A model generated the notes under the pieces. That model saw only the letters and a list, made by a program, of their open reading frames with translations, was not told where the DNA came from and made no database searches. Positions 9,324-20,030 of a stretch of DNA of 64,000 bases are shown here, piece after piece; position 1 is the first letter of the stretch; each line of letters opens with the position of its first letter. The translations under genes were made by a program, and so were the position numbers. Source of the stretch: Deinococcus ruber (GTDB lineage Bacteria; Deinococcota; Deinococci; Deinococcales; Deinococcaceae). Where the stretch lies: contig NZ_BMQL01000002.1 in NCBI RefSeq assembly GCF_014648095.1, positions 1-64,000 on the forward strand, written 5' to 3'.

Positions 9324-10379
9324 TCAGCCTCTGACCATGTTGCGTCCGGCATTTTTGGCTTCATAGAGCCGCTGGTCGGAACGTTCGAACAGGTCAGACA
9401 GACTGTCGCCCACCCGGTACGCCGATACCCCGAAGCTGGCGGTCACGGGAATACCGGCCAGTTCGCTGGAGGCGATGTCGCGCCGCAGTTGCTCGGCCAG
9501 CATCAGCGCGTCGGTCTTGGTGATGCCCGGCAGAATCACCACGAATTCCTCGCCGCCCCAGCGGGCCACCGTTCCCATTCTGCCGATGTGTCGCCGCAAG
9601 CGCCGTGCCGCTGCCCTCAGCACCGCGTCTCCGGCAGGGTGGCCGTGCCGGTCGTTGATGGCCTTGAAGTTGTCGAGGTCGCAGAGCAGCAGACTGAGCG
9701 GCTGCTGGTTGTCTCGCGAGCGCTGCATGCCGTGTTCCAGCACTTCCTCGGCGGCAGCGCGGCCCAGCACTTTCGTCAGGGCGTCCATGCGGGCCTCTGC
9801 AAGCTGCTGGTGCACCTCCTGGTGGTTCACGAGCCGGTCTTCCACGAAGCGTGACAGCATCGCGCCGATCACGGTCAGAGTCAGCATGACGCAGATCGTC
9901 GAGAGCCAGGCATTCAGCGTATCGGGCGAGTGGTGCGGTGCAAAATACAGGCCGCGCAGAATATTGAGAATCAGCAGGCCCGAGATGATACTTCCCAGTC
10001 TCCAGGGCAGGACGATGAAGACCAGGATGACGATGACCGGCACCCAGCCCATGTACCCGCTCGGCGGCATGCTGGCGAGCAGAGCCGCCGACATCTCGAA
10101 GAGAACGAAGGGCACACACATCGCCGTCAGCGACAGGATCAGAAAATGCAGATTGATCTGCGGCAGCGATGTCAGAACCAGGACGATCAGACCCAGGTAG
10201 CCGGTCATCAGTTCTGGCCCCAGCGGATCGAAGCGCAGCGTGGGCAACAGCAGCATGTGCAGCAGCAGATACAGCCAGTAACCGGCACACACCACCTGCA
10301 GCGCGACCCGGCGGCCCTGTTCGAGCGACGAAGCCACCTGTCGAGCAGGAAGAGAGGGGCGGGATGAAGTGGCCGACAT
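9324..10379 (-). CDS. Membrane-bound diguanylate cyclase (GGDEF)
   Basis: A 351-residue protein with about six hydrophobic helices (residues 25-180) and a C-terminal GGDEF domain whose active site reads RWGGEEF (275-279). The substrate-binding part (DLDNFKAINDRHGHPAGD, 234-251) is intact, so c-di-GMP synthesis is expected. No RxxD inhibitory site is seen before GGEEF, and the usual LTGLPNR entry motif is changed to LTKVLGR. No periplasmic sensor of recognisable family is present. A CATATATG palindrome lies upstream (10456-10465), like the one before the other GGDEF gene. Confidence 0.88.
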   Translation of the reverse strand: MSATSSRPSLPARQVASSLEQGRRVALQVVCAGYWLYLLLHMLLLPTLRFDPLGPELMTGYLGLIVLVLTSLPQINLHFLILSLTAMCVPFVLFEMSAALLASMPPSGYMGWVPVIVILVFIVLPWRLGSIISGLLILNILRGLYFAPHHSPDTLNAWLSTICVMLTLTVIGAMLSRFVEDRLVNHQEVHQQLAEARMDALTKVLGRAAAEEVLEHGMQRSRDNQQPLSLLLCDLDNFKAINDRHGHPAGDAVLRAAARRLRRHIGRMGTVARWGGEEFVVILPGITKTDALMLAEQLRRDIASSELAGIPVTASFGVSAYRVGDSLSDLFERSDQRLYEAKNAGRNMVRG

Positions 10380-10625
10380 CTTGTGGTTCTATCCTACTGA
10401 GTTGATCCTGCTAATTTCTCACAAGGCTGGAAGCGTAAAAAATTCGACATGCTTTTCATATATGACGCTGATACATATCTGGCGCTCATACTTTCCACTC
10501 TTCAGCCGTCTTATGTTCCTGAAAATCAGGATTAAGATGCCTTTCATTGTCTGCCCGGAAAAAGATACAGGCAGGGTGGCAGGTGCCCGCTGTCCGGCCT
10601 TTGTTGGCTGGCGAGGCTGCTGCGC
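10380..10625. other. AT-rich intergenic region with a CATATATG palindrome
   Basis: This gap between the divergent GGDEF gene and tRNA-Asp is much richer in A+T than its surroundings. It contains the perfect 10-bp palindrome TCATATATGA (10456-10465) and a spaced dyad TCCTGA-AAA-TCAGGA (10517-10531). I see no gene in it; it probably holds the control region of the GGDEF gene. Confidence 0.5.
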
Positions 10626-10654
10626 TTGACAAGCGGATGGGCTCCCGCTATTCT
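10626..10654 (+). promoter_or_regulatory. Sigma-A promoter of tRNA-Asp
   Basis: TTGACA (10626-10631) and TATTCT (10649-10654) are separated by 17 bases and lie 23 bases before the tRNA 5' end. Confidence 0.88.
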
Positions 10655-10677
10655 GCTCGCCGCTGCCTTTGTTATCT

Positions 10678-10753
<76 letters not shown>

Positions 10754-10762
10754 GAAAAGGAG

Positions 10763-10809
10763 CACAACAGCAGAGCGGAGTCCTCAGGGGCTCCGTTTTT
10801 GCTGTTGTG
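10763..10809 (+). terminator. Terminator of tRNA-Asp, nested hairpin
   Basis: The inner stem CGGAG/CTCCG (10776-10780, 10791-10795) is followed by five T residues. An outer 10-bp perfect inverted repeat (CACAACAGCA/TGCTGTTGTG) encloses it, so the T tract lies inside the larger fold. It starts ten bases after the tRNA. Confidence 0.8.
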
Positions 10810-11037
10810 TCGGGGTGCACGCGTGGCATCCTTCAACATTAAAGATGCGGGGCGCTGTTCTGGTGGCCTGTCTGACGTTTTCCGGGCTGTGTGGGCGTAT
10901 CATCTTCTTCGGTTTCGCACGGCTTTTGGGAGCAATGCCAATCACCTTCGGCCCCAGACCCGCGCACGGCGAGCGCCACCCAGCCCTGGCAGCAGTTCAG
11001 ACTGCGCCCGGGACACACTTCCTGGAGGACGCCTGCA

Positions 11038-12945
<1,908 letters not shown>

Positions 12946-12960
12946 TCGCAGAAGTTGAGA

Positions 12961-13001
12961 ACAGTGAAGACCGCCGAGTCGATCCCGGCGGTCTTCACTG
13001 T
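12961..13001. terminator. Bidirectional stem-loop between convergent genes
   Basis: A perfect 15-bp stem (ACAGTGAAGACCGCC / GGCGGTCTTCACTGT) with an 11-base loop lies between the speA stop and the stop of the convergent secreted-protein gene. The T tracts are weak, but position and stability point to a shared terminator. Confidence 0.75.
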
Positions 13002-13008
13002 CTTCCTG

Positions 13009-13737
13009 TTATTTCTTGTACATCAGGTTCAGTGTGTCTTCGCTGACCCGGCCTTTCTGAATCACCACCCGGTTGTAACTGAGCAGCACGCCGCCGCTGA
13101 CCTGGAGCAGCGACAGATGGCCCTGAAGCGCGTTCTGGGTGCGCGGATTGCTGCCTTTCACGTCCCAGGCAAAACCGCCGCTGATGCCCAGACCACTGGA
13201 ATCCTGCGCGGCGATCATCTGAACCGAGCGCGGGCGGGCGCTGAAGCCCTCGGCAGTGGTCAGTTCGCCGCTGTTCAGGTCGATGACCAGCCCTTTCAGG
13301 GTGCTGGCCGACCCCTGACCATCGGTAAAGGCCAGACGACTGCCGTCGCGCAGCAGCGACAGCCGGACAGTACGGCCACTGGGTTCCAGGGTGTTGCGGA
13401 AGATCAGAAAGCGCTGGAATTCGGCGCGGCTGATGCCCAGACGCTCATCGTAGATGGGAATGTTGCCGTTCTGAATCTGGCCCACCACCGATGCCAGAAT
13501 CTTCAGGTCGCCGCCGCCCTGCGATACGCGCTGTTGCAACTCCACCACCGAGATGCCGGGCTGGGTTTCCAGCACCTGCGCGATAATGCCTGCGGTTGGA
13601 AGCAGCGCCGACAGCCTGCCTTTCAGCTCGGGCTGTGGGGGTGGATTCTGAAACGCCAACCCTCCCGAAACGAAGAGAGTTGCCAGTTGCAGCGCGACCA
13701 GCAAAGAGAAAAAGGGACGTGGAAGGGCGGCCTTCAT
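13009..13737 (-). CDS. Secreted hypothetical protein
   Basis: A 242-residue protein with a signal peptide (hydrophobic core FFSLLVALQLATLFVSGGLA). The mature part begins with a proline-rich stretch, then a helical segment, and from about residue 120 a beta-rich region (RTVRLSLLRDGSRLAFTDG). I recognise no family. It stands alone between the speA terminator and the fba terminator, so it is probably monocistronic. Location outside the cytoplasmic membrane is the only firm inference. Confidence 0.65.
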   Translation of the reverse strand: MKAALPRPFFSLLVALQLATLFVSGGLAFQNPPPQPELKGRLSALLPTAGIIAQVLETQPGISVVELQQRVSQGGGDLKILASVVGQIQNGNIPIYDERLGISRAEFQRFLIFRNTLEPSGRTVRLSLLRDGSRLAFTDGQGSASTLKGLVIDLNSGELTTAEGFSARPRSVQMIAAQDSSGLGISGGFAWDVKGSNPRTQNALQGHLSLLQVSGGVLLSYNRVVIQKGRVSEDTLNLMYKK

Positions 13738-13839
13738 GCCATATAGGAGCTTAGCCCAAGGTGGTGAGAACTGAGAGGGGTTTAGGAGGGGAGCACTTTA
13801 GTTCTCGGGGTCAGTGTGTTGCAATCACAGGGCGCATGC

Positions 13840-13884
13840 AGTAAAGAAGCTGGCCTTCCGCACCTATCAGGGCAGAAGGCCAGC
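13840..13884 (-). terminator. Terminator of fba
   Basis: On the minus strand a perfect 10-bp stem GCTGGCCTTC/GAAGGCCAGC (13884-13875, 13858-13849) is followed by TTCTTTACT, 14 bases beyond the fba stop codon. Confidence 0.8.
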
Positions 13885-13897
13885 CGAAGACGAAACG

Positions 13898-14815
<918 letters not shown>

Positions 14816-15207
14816 AGGTGCCTCCGCAGCGCAGTTTACCGCGCTCATGCTGGAGTGAGTTCAGGCGTCTAGAGGGTGCGGCGGGGCGTGTTGCTCAGCA
14901 GGTTGGGTCGTCACCGGACGTTCAGACCGTTAAAGAGTTTTGTTTTCCTGCTTCTTTCGGTCCTGCCCCAATCGCGCTGAGGCATAATCTATAGGATAAG
15001 ACCGAATCTCTTTCTGACAACAAAACGCAGTTCATGTTCAGATCATGATTGAATCGAGGGAACGCAGAGAACGCTAGCAGAAAAAGTTGTTTGCCAGATT
15101 CGACATCCGGACTGACGTAGTCTGTGATAGCCAAACAATTCAGCGTATGTACATCAGATTCGGTCAGCCTATTCAAGTCCAATCTGATTCATTGGAGGTT
15201 AAAAGAA
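14816..15207. other. AT-rich 390-base intergenic region
   Basis: From about 14925 to 15230 the sequence is far richer in A+T than the rest of the window, including the 3' tip of the alkyltransferase-like gene. It lies upstream of fba. A minus-strand frame (14922-15182) has a TTG start, no clear ribosome site and no recognisable motif, so I do not call it a gene. Promoter-like AT runs (for example GGCATAATCTATAGG near 14980) are present but not assignable. Confidence 0.45.
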
Positions 15208-15573
15208 TCAGAACAGACTGCTTTGATTGTTCTGCCCTTCCTCGTCGGGCCACCATTGCAGGCGTTTCAGGTCGCAGCGGCCCGAGGCGTCAAACGAGAT
15301 GCCCTCGTGCTGCAACAGCCCGCGCTGGATGTCGCCGAAGCCGAGCTTGTCGGTGCTGACCGCACCCTGAGCGTTGATGACCCGCTGCCAGGGAAGTTCG
15401 CTCTGTGCCAGGCCATTCATGATGAAGCCGACCTGCCGTGCAGCTCCCGGCGCACCTGCCAGCGTCGCCAGTTGCCCATACGTCATGACGCGGCCTGCCG
15501 GAATGCGGGCGACCAGCGCCAGAACACGGGTGCGAAAGGCAGCGGACTCTGGGGCAGACGCGGTGTCGGACAT
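15208..15573 (-). CDS. Alkyltransferase-like protein (ATL), MGMT fold without catalytic Cys
   Basis: A 121-residue protein of the O6-alkylguanine-DNA alkyltransferase fold. Where active enzymes have PCHRV, this one has PWQRV (W62), the classic tryptophan replacement of ATL proteins, which bind O6-alkylguanine and flag it for nucleotide excision repair instead of removing it. The DNA-binding helix region (RVMTYGQLATLAG, with R46 of ARQVG as the base-flipping arginine) is kept. TATCCT six bases before the ATG indicates a leaderless mRNA of its own. It lies downstream of mqnA in the same direction. Confidence 0.88.
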   Translation of the reverse strand: MSDTASAPESAAFRTRVLALVARIPAGRVMTYGQLATLAGAPGAARQVGFIMNGLAQSELPWQRVINAQGAVSTDKLGFGDIQRGLLQHEGISFDASGRCDLKRLQWWPDEEGQNNQSSLF

Positions 15574-15614
15574 GGCGTCAGGATACCCGGCAGGCTTCAG
15601 GGTGTGGGGCTGCG

Positions 15615-16502
15615 TCAGGGTGTGGCTGCGGCTGGCACGCTCACGCTGCGTCCGTCTGACAGCACCAGCGGCGCATGCCCCGGCGCGACTTTGGCCGCGA
15701 ATTCATCGAGGCCGAGTCTGTCCGGGGCTTCGAGGTGGTAGCGAAAATTCCAGAGGTAATGCTGCACCACCCGTGCGGGCAGGCCCAACTGCGCCGCGTG
15801 CCGTTCAGCAATCTCGCCCAGATGCCCCAGACCGTACCTGCGGGCCTGTCTCATTGCCTGAAGCAGTGCGTGCGGCGGCGGCGCGTCTTTGCGGTAGGCC
15901 CACACCGCGAAGGCGAAGGGGTGCCCGGTCAGGATGAACCAGCGCTGCGCCAGATCGGTCACTGTGACGCCGCCGCTCTGGTGCGGCAGGTCGAGCATGC
16001 TGCGTTCCTCGTTGATCGGCCCTACCACCTCGTACCACTCGCGCAGGGCGTCGTCTCCGATTCGCAGCACGCCGTCGTACCCCGCCGCCAGCAGGTCGAG
16101 GGCCGTGCCTTCTGCCCGCTCCAGCCGCGCCTGTACCCCGGTTTCACGCAGCAGCACCTCCAGCAGCGCCACACTGGTCGCGCTCTGAGCAGTCAGGGCG
16201 ATGCGCCCGCCGCGCAGGTCGCCCCAGGGCTTTGTGTGAAACAGATTCACGCTGTAGACAGCGCCCAGCACACTCACCGAGAAATCGGGCAGGGCGCTCA
16301 GGACATCGGCGTTTCGGATGAATTCCACCGCGCTGATATTCGCCAGATTGACCGTTCCGTTCAGCAGCGCGGCGTTCATTTCCGTCGGCACACCGCGCAC
16401 GGCACTCACGCCTTCCGGCAGCTCCAGTGCGTCCAGAATCGGCGCGACGTTGGTGTAATGGATCAGGCCGATGGGGTAGGAAGAGAGGTGCGTTTGAGTC
16501 AT
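15615..16502 (-). CDS. mqnA: Chorismate dehydratase of the futalosine menaquinone pathway
   Basis: A 295-residue periplasmic-binding-protein-fold enzyme. The opening IGLIHYTNVAPILDAL and EMNAALLNGTVNLANISAVE, followed by the central LTAQSATSVALLEVLL, match MqnA, which dehydrates chorismate to 3-enolpyruvylbenzoate. It is the third gene in the run mqnE, VOC protein, mqnA on the minus strand, with a GAGG site before its ATG and 79 bases after the VOC gene. The companion gene mqnD lies far away at 62316. Confidence 0.85.
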   Translation of the reverse strand: MTQTHLSSYPIGLIHYTNVAPILDALELPEGVSAVRGVPTEMNAALLNGTVNLANISAVEFIRNADVLSALPDFSVSVLGAVYSVNLFHTKPWGDLRGGRIALTAQSATSVALLEVLLRETGVQARLERAEGTALDLLAAGYDGVLRIGDDALREWYEVVGPINEERSMLDLPHQSGGVTVTDLAQRWFILTGHPFAFAVWAYRKDAPPPHALLQAMRQARRYGLGHLGEIAERHAAQLGLPARVVQHYLWNFRYHLEAPDRLGLDEFAAKVAPGHAPLVLSDGRSVSVPAAATP

Positions 16503-16581
16503 GTTGCCTCGCTCGGCTTCGGTGCCGCGCCTGGGATGTGTGGTGCCGATGTTGGTTCTGGAATGTGCGGTCTGCCTGTCT

Positions 16582-17013
16582 TCACTGGCTGGCCGACAGA
16601 TCGAAGATCACCACGCGCCAGCCGTCCGGGTCCTGAAAGGTCAGGCTTTTGCCGAGCCAGTACGGGTTCTCCGGCTCTACAGGTAAACAGCCAAGGGCTG
16701 CAAACGATGCCTCGAACAGCGTCAGATCGCTACCGTCCTGCACGTACAGCACCAGCAGATTGTCGTTCGAGGGGGCCGTGCCGGGACTGCCGCTCTGGAG
16801 GCGGGTAAATTCCAGATGGACGCCTGCGTCGGGCAGGCCCAGCATCACACCGTCGTAGCCTGCGTGGTCTTCAAACTGCCCGATGACCGGCAGGCCCAGC
16901 CCGTCGCGGTAGAACTGGACCACTGCTTCGAGCTGGTCGGTAGGACGCGCCACCCGCAGGCGCTGCACTCTGGCTCCATTCGGAAAAACCTGGGCCGAAA
17001 GCGGCTGAGTCAT
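16582..17013 (-). CDS. VOC superfamily (glyoxalase/bleomycin-resistance fold) protein
   Basis: A 143-residue single-domain VOC protein: RLRVARPTDQLEAVVQFYRD opens the first beta-alpha-beta module, VHLEFTR gives a likely metal ligand, and FQDPDGWRVVIFDL closes the second. The ATG lies two bases past the mqnE stop codon, so it is translated from the same mRNA. VOC proteins include isomerases, dioxygenases and lyases, and the substrate is not evident. Its position between mqnE and mqnA raises the possibility of a role near menaquinone synthesis, which is inference only. Confidence 0.82.
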   Translation of the reverse strand: MTQPLSAQVFPNGARVQRLRVARPTDQLEAVVQFYRDGLGLPVIGQFEDHAGYDGVMLGLPDAGVHLEFTRLQSGSPGTAPSNDNLLVLYVQDGSDLTLFEASFAALGCLPVEPENPYWLGKSLTFQDPDGWRVVIFDLSASQ

Positions 17014-17015
17014 GC

Positions 17016-18161
17016 TCAGTCCGCCGCCACTTCTTCGCGCACCGGGTAGCTCTCCAGCTCGTTGTAGTAGGCGTCGCGCAGAATCGGCAGCCGCCCGGCC
17101 TGCTGAATCATGCGGATCATACGGGCCTTGCTCAGTTCCATCGGGCTGGTGGCCCCGGCAGCGTGGGCGATGTGCTCTTCCAGAATGGTGCCGTCCACGT
17201 CCGAGACGCCCCAGTCGAGGCTCACCTGCGTCAGTTCGCTGGAAATCATGACCCAGTAGCCCTTGATATGCGGGAAGTTGTCGAGGTACAGCCGCGACAC
17301 CGCCAGATTTCGCAGATCGTCGAGGCCGGTGGTGTAGTCGGTCTTGCCCAGATTCTGCGCCAGCGTGTTGCCCATCGGCTGAAAGGCCAGCGGAATGAAG
17401 GCGTGAAACCCGCCGCCAAACTCGGCCAGCGACTGATCCTGCAAGGTGCGGAGTCTGTCCATGTGGTCGAGGCGTTCGGCCAGCGTCTCGATATGCCCGT
17501 ACAGCATGGTGGCGTTGGTTCGCATGCCCAGGCTGTGTGCCTCGCGGTGAATTTGCAGCCACTTGTCGGCCTTCACCTTGTTTTTGGCGACCTGAAGTCG
17601 CACACGGTCGGCAAAAATCTCTGCGCCGCCGCCGGGCATGGCGCTCAGGCCCGCGTCCATCAGCTCGCGTAGCACTTCCAGCGTGGGCTTTTTCGAAATT
17701 TTGGACAGGTGCTCAATCTCGGCGGCGGTAAACGCCTTGACCTGCAAGTCGGGAAAGTTCGCCTTGAGTTGACGCACCATGTTGGGGTAAAAGCTCCAGG
17801 GGCGGTTGGGATGATGCCCGCTGCTCATATGCAGCTCGGTGACGCCCGGCACGTACTTTTCACGCACATGCTCGACCACCGCCGCCTCGTCGTAGTCCCA
17901 GGCGCGTTCTTCGTTCTTGTGCGCCGCGAACGCGCAGAAGGTGCAGCCCACATAGCAGATGTTGGTAAATTCCAGCCGCATGCTGTGCACGAAATATGTC
18001 TTATCGCCGTGAAGCTGCACGCGCCGCAGGTTTGCCAGCCGCATCAGGGCGTTCAGGTCGGGGGTGTGAAAGAGGGTCAGGCCCTCCTCGAAACTCAGCC
18101 GCTCGCCCGCCTCGACTTTGGCGGCGATGGGCAGCAGGGCGGGGTCACGAATCCACTTCAT
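17016..18161 (-). CDS. mqnE: Aminofutalosine synthase (radical SAM)
   Basis: A 381-residue radical SAM enzyme with the cluster motif CYVGCTFCAF and the helper segments ELHMSSGHHPNRPW and KAFTAAEIEHLSKIS. The late motif FIPLAFQPMGNT favours MqnE over the related MqnC, which carries IPWTFQ at this place. MqnE joins 3-enolpyruvylbenzoate, made by MqnA, to SAM-derived adenosine. It heads the mqnE-VOC-mqnA run. TAGACT six bases before the ATG suggests a leaderless operon start. MqnC remains a less likely alternative. Confidence 0.85.
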   Translation of the reverse strand: MKWIRDPALLPIAAKVEAGERLSFEEGLTLFHTPDLNALMRLANLRRVQLHGDKTYFVHSMRLEFTNICYVGCTFCAFAAHKNEERAWDYDEAAVVEHVREKYVPGVTELHMSSGHHPNRPWSFYPNMVRQLKANFPDLQVKAFTAAEIEHLSKISKKPTLEVLRELMDAGLSAMPGGGAEIFADRVRLQVAKNKVKADKWLQIHREAHSLGMRTNATMLYGHIETLAERLDHMDRLRTLQDQSLAEFGGGFHAFIPLAFQPMGNTLAQNLGKTDYTTGLDDLRNLAVSRLYLDNFPHIKGYWVMISSELTQVSLDWGVSDVDGTILEEHIAHAAGATSPMELSKARMIRMIQQAGRLPILRDAYYNELESYPVREEVAAD

Positions 18162-18220
18162 GAGGCCAGTCTACGCTCTCGCGGGAAGGCAAACGTACCC
18201 GCTCTGACAGGGTTCAGCTA

Positions 18221-18922
18221 TCATACGGGGCTGCTTTCTGCATCTGTTCTGAAGCCTGGAAACAGATCGGTAATTCTTCCACCTTTTAAATCGGAAGAAC
18301 CGTCATGATCATGAAGCCGCACGCTCCAAGTTTCCTGCAAAATCCCGGAGGGTGGCTGGAAGATCACGCTGGCTCTATCTGTTTGCAGCCTCTTCCAGTA
18401 TTCATGCAGAAAAGCAGTAAGCGAGGACGCAAGTACGTACTTGTCTTCTTCATCTGAACCAAAAGTGATGATTTGCCCTACAGCTCCAGCACTTCCTGGG
18501 TCGAAATCGAGGGCGATGAGATTACCCAGATCGTCGGATAGAAACCCTAACCACTGTTTAGAGCAATACACTTCGCGGATGGCATGGGGTGGATGTGAAA
18601 GCGAGGGCATATAATCCCACTCTTCGGCCACTTCTGGCATTTCTTCTGCGATACCTTGCCATGTAAGCCACTCGGACTTGATGTCAGCTACAGTAAAAAA
18701 CACCAGCCCGAACATGCCGCCCACATCCCAGTTTTGCCCGTCGTGCCATTTATACAGCGTCCGAAAGGCGTCGGGCAGAGGTAGCCCCGTGTGCTGTTCC
18801 AGCGCGTCCAGATCGGCCTCTGTCGCACCGGGGCGCAGGGTGGCATGGATGGCGGGTGCATGCTGGGCATACCAGGCGTCGATGCGCTCCAGCACGGCCT
18901 GCAAGGGGAGTTCTTCGTTCAT
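18221..18922 (-). CDS. SMI1/KNR4 (SUKH) family protein
   Basis: A 233-residue protein with the SUKH pattern: TEADLDALEQHTGLPLPDAF, then LYKWHDGQN, and later LGFLSDDLGNLIALDFDPG. The family includes immunity proteins for contact-dependent and nuclease toxins as well as general regulators. No toxin gene is visible nearby. Its start overlaps the end of the FMN reductase gene by four bases, so it is the last gene of a coupled run starting with the GGDEF-RHH gene. Function is therefore open. Confidence 0.8.
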   Translation of the reverse strand: MNEELPLQAVLERIDAWYAQHAPAIHATLRPGATEADLDALEQHTGLPLPDAFRTLYKWHDGQNWDVGGMFGLVFFTVADIKSEWLTWQGIAEEMPEVAEEWDYMPSLSHPPHAIREVYCSKQWLGFLSDDLGNLIALDFDPGSAGAVGQIITFGSDEEDKYVLASSLTAFLHEYWKRLQTDRASVIFQPPSGILQETWSVRLHDHDGSSDLKGGRITDLFPGFRTDAESSPV

Positions 18923-19464
18923 GGCTGCATTCTGGCAGGGCTGGTGGCGGCGGTCAGCTCAACTAGTGTCTCCTTCAATACGGCTTTCGCCTCTGCGTGT
19001 GCCAGCACGTCGGCGGTGGTCATGCGGCGGTGGAGGCCGGGAACGGCAAATGGCGAGCCGAACAGCGGGCGGGCGTCCATCGTTCGCAGCACTTCCAGCA
19101 GCGCCGCCTGTGCGTGAGACGAATTGGGCGCGGCGTTCAGTGTCGCTACGGGCTTCCCGCTCAGTTCTCCGCTGCCGACCACCCAGTCGAGCGCATTCTT
19201 GAAGGCTCCCGGCAGGCCATGTGCGTACTCCGGGCAGGCGATCAGCACACCGCTGGCGGCACTCAGCGCGGCCCGAAAGGCCAGCACACTCGGCGGGGGA
19301 GGGTCTGCCGCTTCCAGATCGGGGCTGAAGGGCGGCAGGTCGCTCCAGTCGGTGAAGACATCAAGCGTCGTTCCTTTCGGCAGGAGTTCGGCGGCAGCGT
19401 GCAGCACAGCCGTATTAATCGAAGCCGACCGCAGACTTCCAGACAGCCCCAGCAGGCGAATCAT
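18919..19464 (-). CDS. NADPH-dependent FMN reductase family protein
   Basis: A 181-residue flavodoxin-like protein. The FMN phosphate loop reads GLSGSLRSASINTAVLHAA at the N-terminus, and the isoalloxazine-contact region is CPEYAHGLPGAFKNALDWV, as in the chromate/quinone reductase (ChrR/SsuE-like) family. It probably reduces FMN, quinones or similar acceptors with NAD(P)H. The start at 19464 (MIRLLGLSGS) overlaps the preceding GNAT gene by four bases (ATGA), so translation is coupled; the longer frame upstream is not needed. Confidence 0.85.
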   Translation of the reverse strand: MIRLLGLSGSLRSASINTAVLHAAAELLPKGTTLDVFTDWSDLPPFSPDLEAADPPPPSVLAFRAALSAASGVLIACPEYAHGLPGAFKNALDWVVGSGELSGKPVATLNAAPNSSHAQAALLEVLRTMDARPLFGSPFAVPGLHRRMTTADVLAHAEAKAVLKETLVELTAATSPARMQP

Positions 19465-20003
19465 GCCAGCCGCGCCTTCACAGCGGGCCACTCGTCGTCC
19501 ACGATGCTAAACATGACGGTATCGCGCATGCTGCCGTCGGGCCGGACCATATGCTTTCGCAGCACGCCCTCGCGCACCGCCCCCAGCCGCTCAATCGCCG
19601 TCTGAGAGCGGGTATTCAGAATATCGGTCTTGATTTCCACTCTGCTCAGGCCCAACGTTTCAAAGGCGTGCGCCAGCAGCAGGCGTTTGAAGGTGCGGTT
19701 GGCAGGCGTCCTCATGAACTGGGGGGCCAGCCACGTACTGCCGATCTCCAGCCGCCGCTGATCAGGCACCATATTCAGATACCGCGTGCTGCCCGCCAGT
19801 TCACCGCCCACCAGTGTCACGAACGGCATCTGATCGGCTGCTGCCAGCGCCCCGGTATAAAACGCCTCGCTGGTGGGCAGCGTGCCCATGCGGGCGTACT
19901 CCGGCGCATTGGCGGCTGCCAGGGCGATCAGCGCGGGAACGTCGGCTTCCAGCAGGGGGCGCAGGGTGTAGATGCCTTCAGAGAGGGTGAGCGTGTGGTG
20001 CAT
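19461..20003 (-). CDS. GNAT N-acetyltransferase, RimJ/RimL-like
   Basis: A 180-residue GNAT protein with TLRPLLEADVPALIAL at the start, the beta-4/5 pair (STRYLNMVPDQRRLEIGSTW) and the closing RLGAVREGVLRKHMVRPDG, typical of the RimL subgroup that acetylates protein N-termini or small amines. The usual acetyl-CoA loop Q/RxxGxG is replaced by MRTPANRTFKRLL, as in many members of this subgroup. CACAAT six bases before the ATG may be a weak leaderless -10. It overlaps the next gene by four bases. Confidence 0.82.
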   Translation of the reverse strand: MHHTLTLSEGIYTLRPLLEADVPALIALAAANAPEYARMGTLPTSEAFYTGALAAADQMPFVTLVGGELAGSTRYLNMVPDQRRLEIGSTWLAPQFMRTPANRTFKRLLLAHAFETLGLSRVEIKTDILNTRSQTAIERLGAVREGVLRKHMVRPDGSMRDTVMFSIVDDEWPAVKARLA

Positions 20004-20030
20004 GGGGCTATTGTGGCAGTTCGCCTGAAC

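Noticed and set aside
14922..15182. Possible 86-residue protein in the AT-rich gap before fba
   Set aside because: TTG start, no ribosome site or leaderless box, no motif; kept only as an unexplained region.
15615..16502. mqnA as a generic solute-binding protein
   Set aside because: The conserved N-terminus and co-transcription with mqnE point to chorismate dehydratase, and there is no signal peptide.
17014..17562. Longer frame upstream of the VOC protein
   Set aside because: It lies out of frame inside mqnE and its composition is Arg/Gly/Pro noise; the VOC gene starts at 17013.
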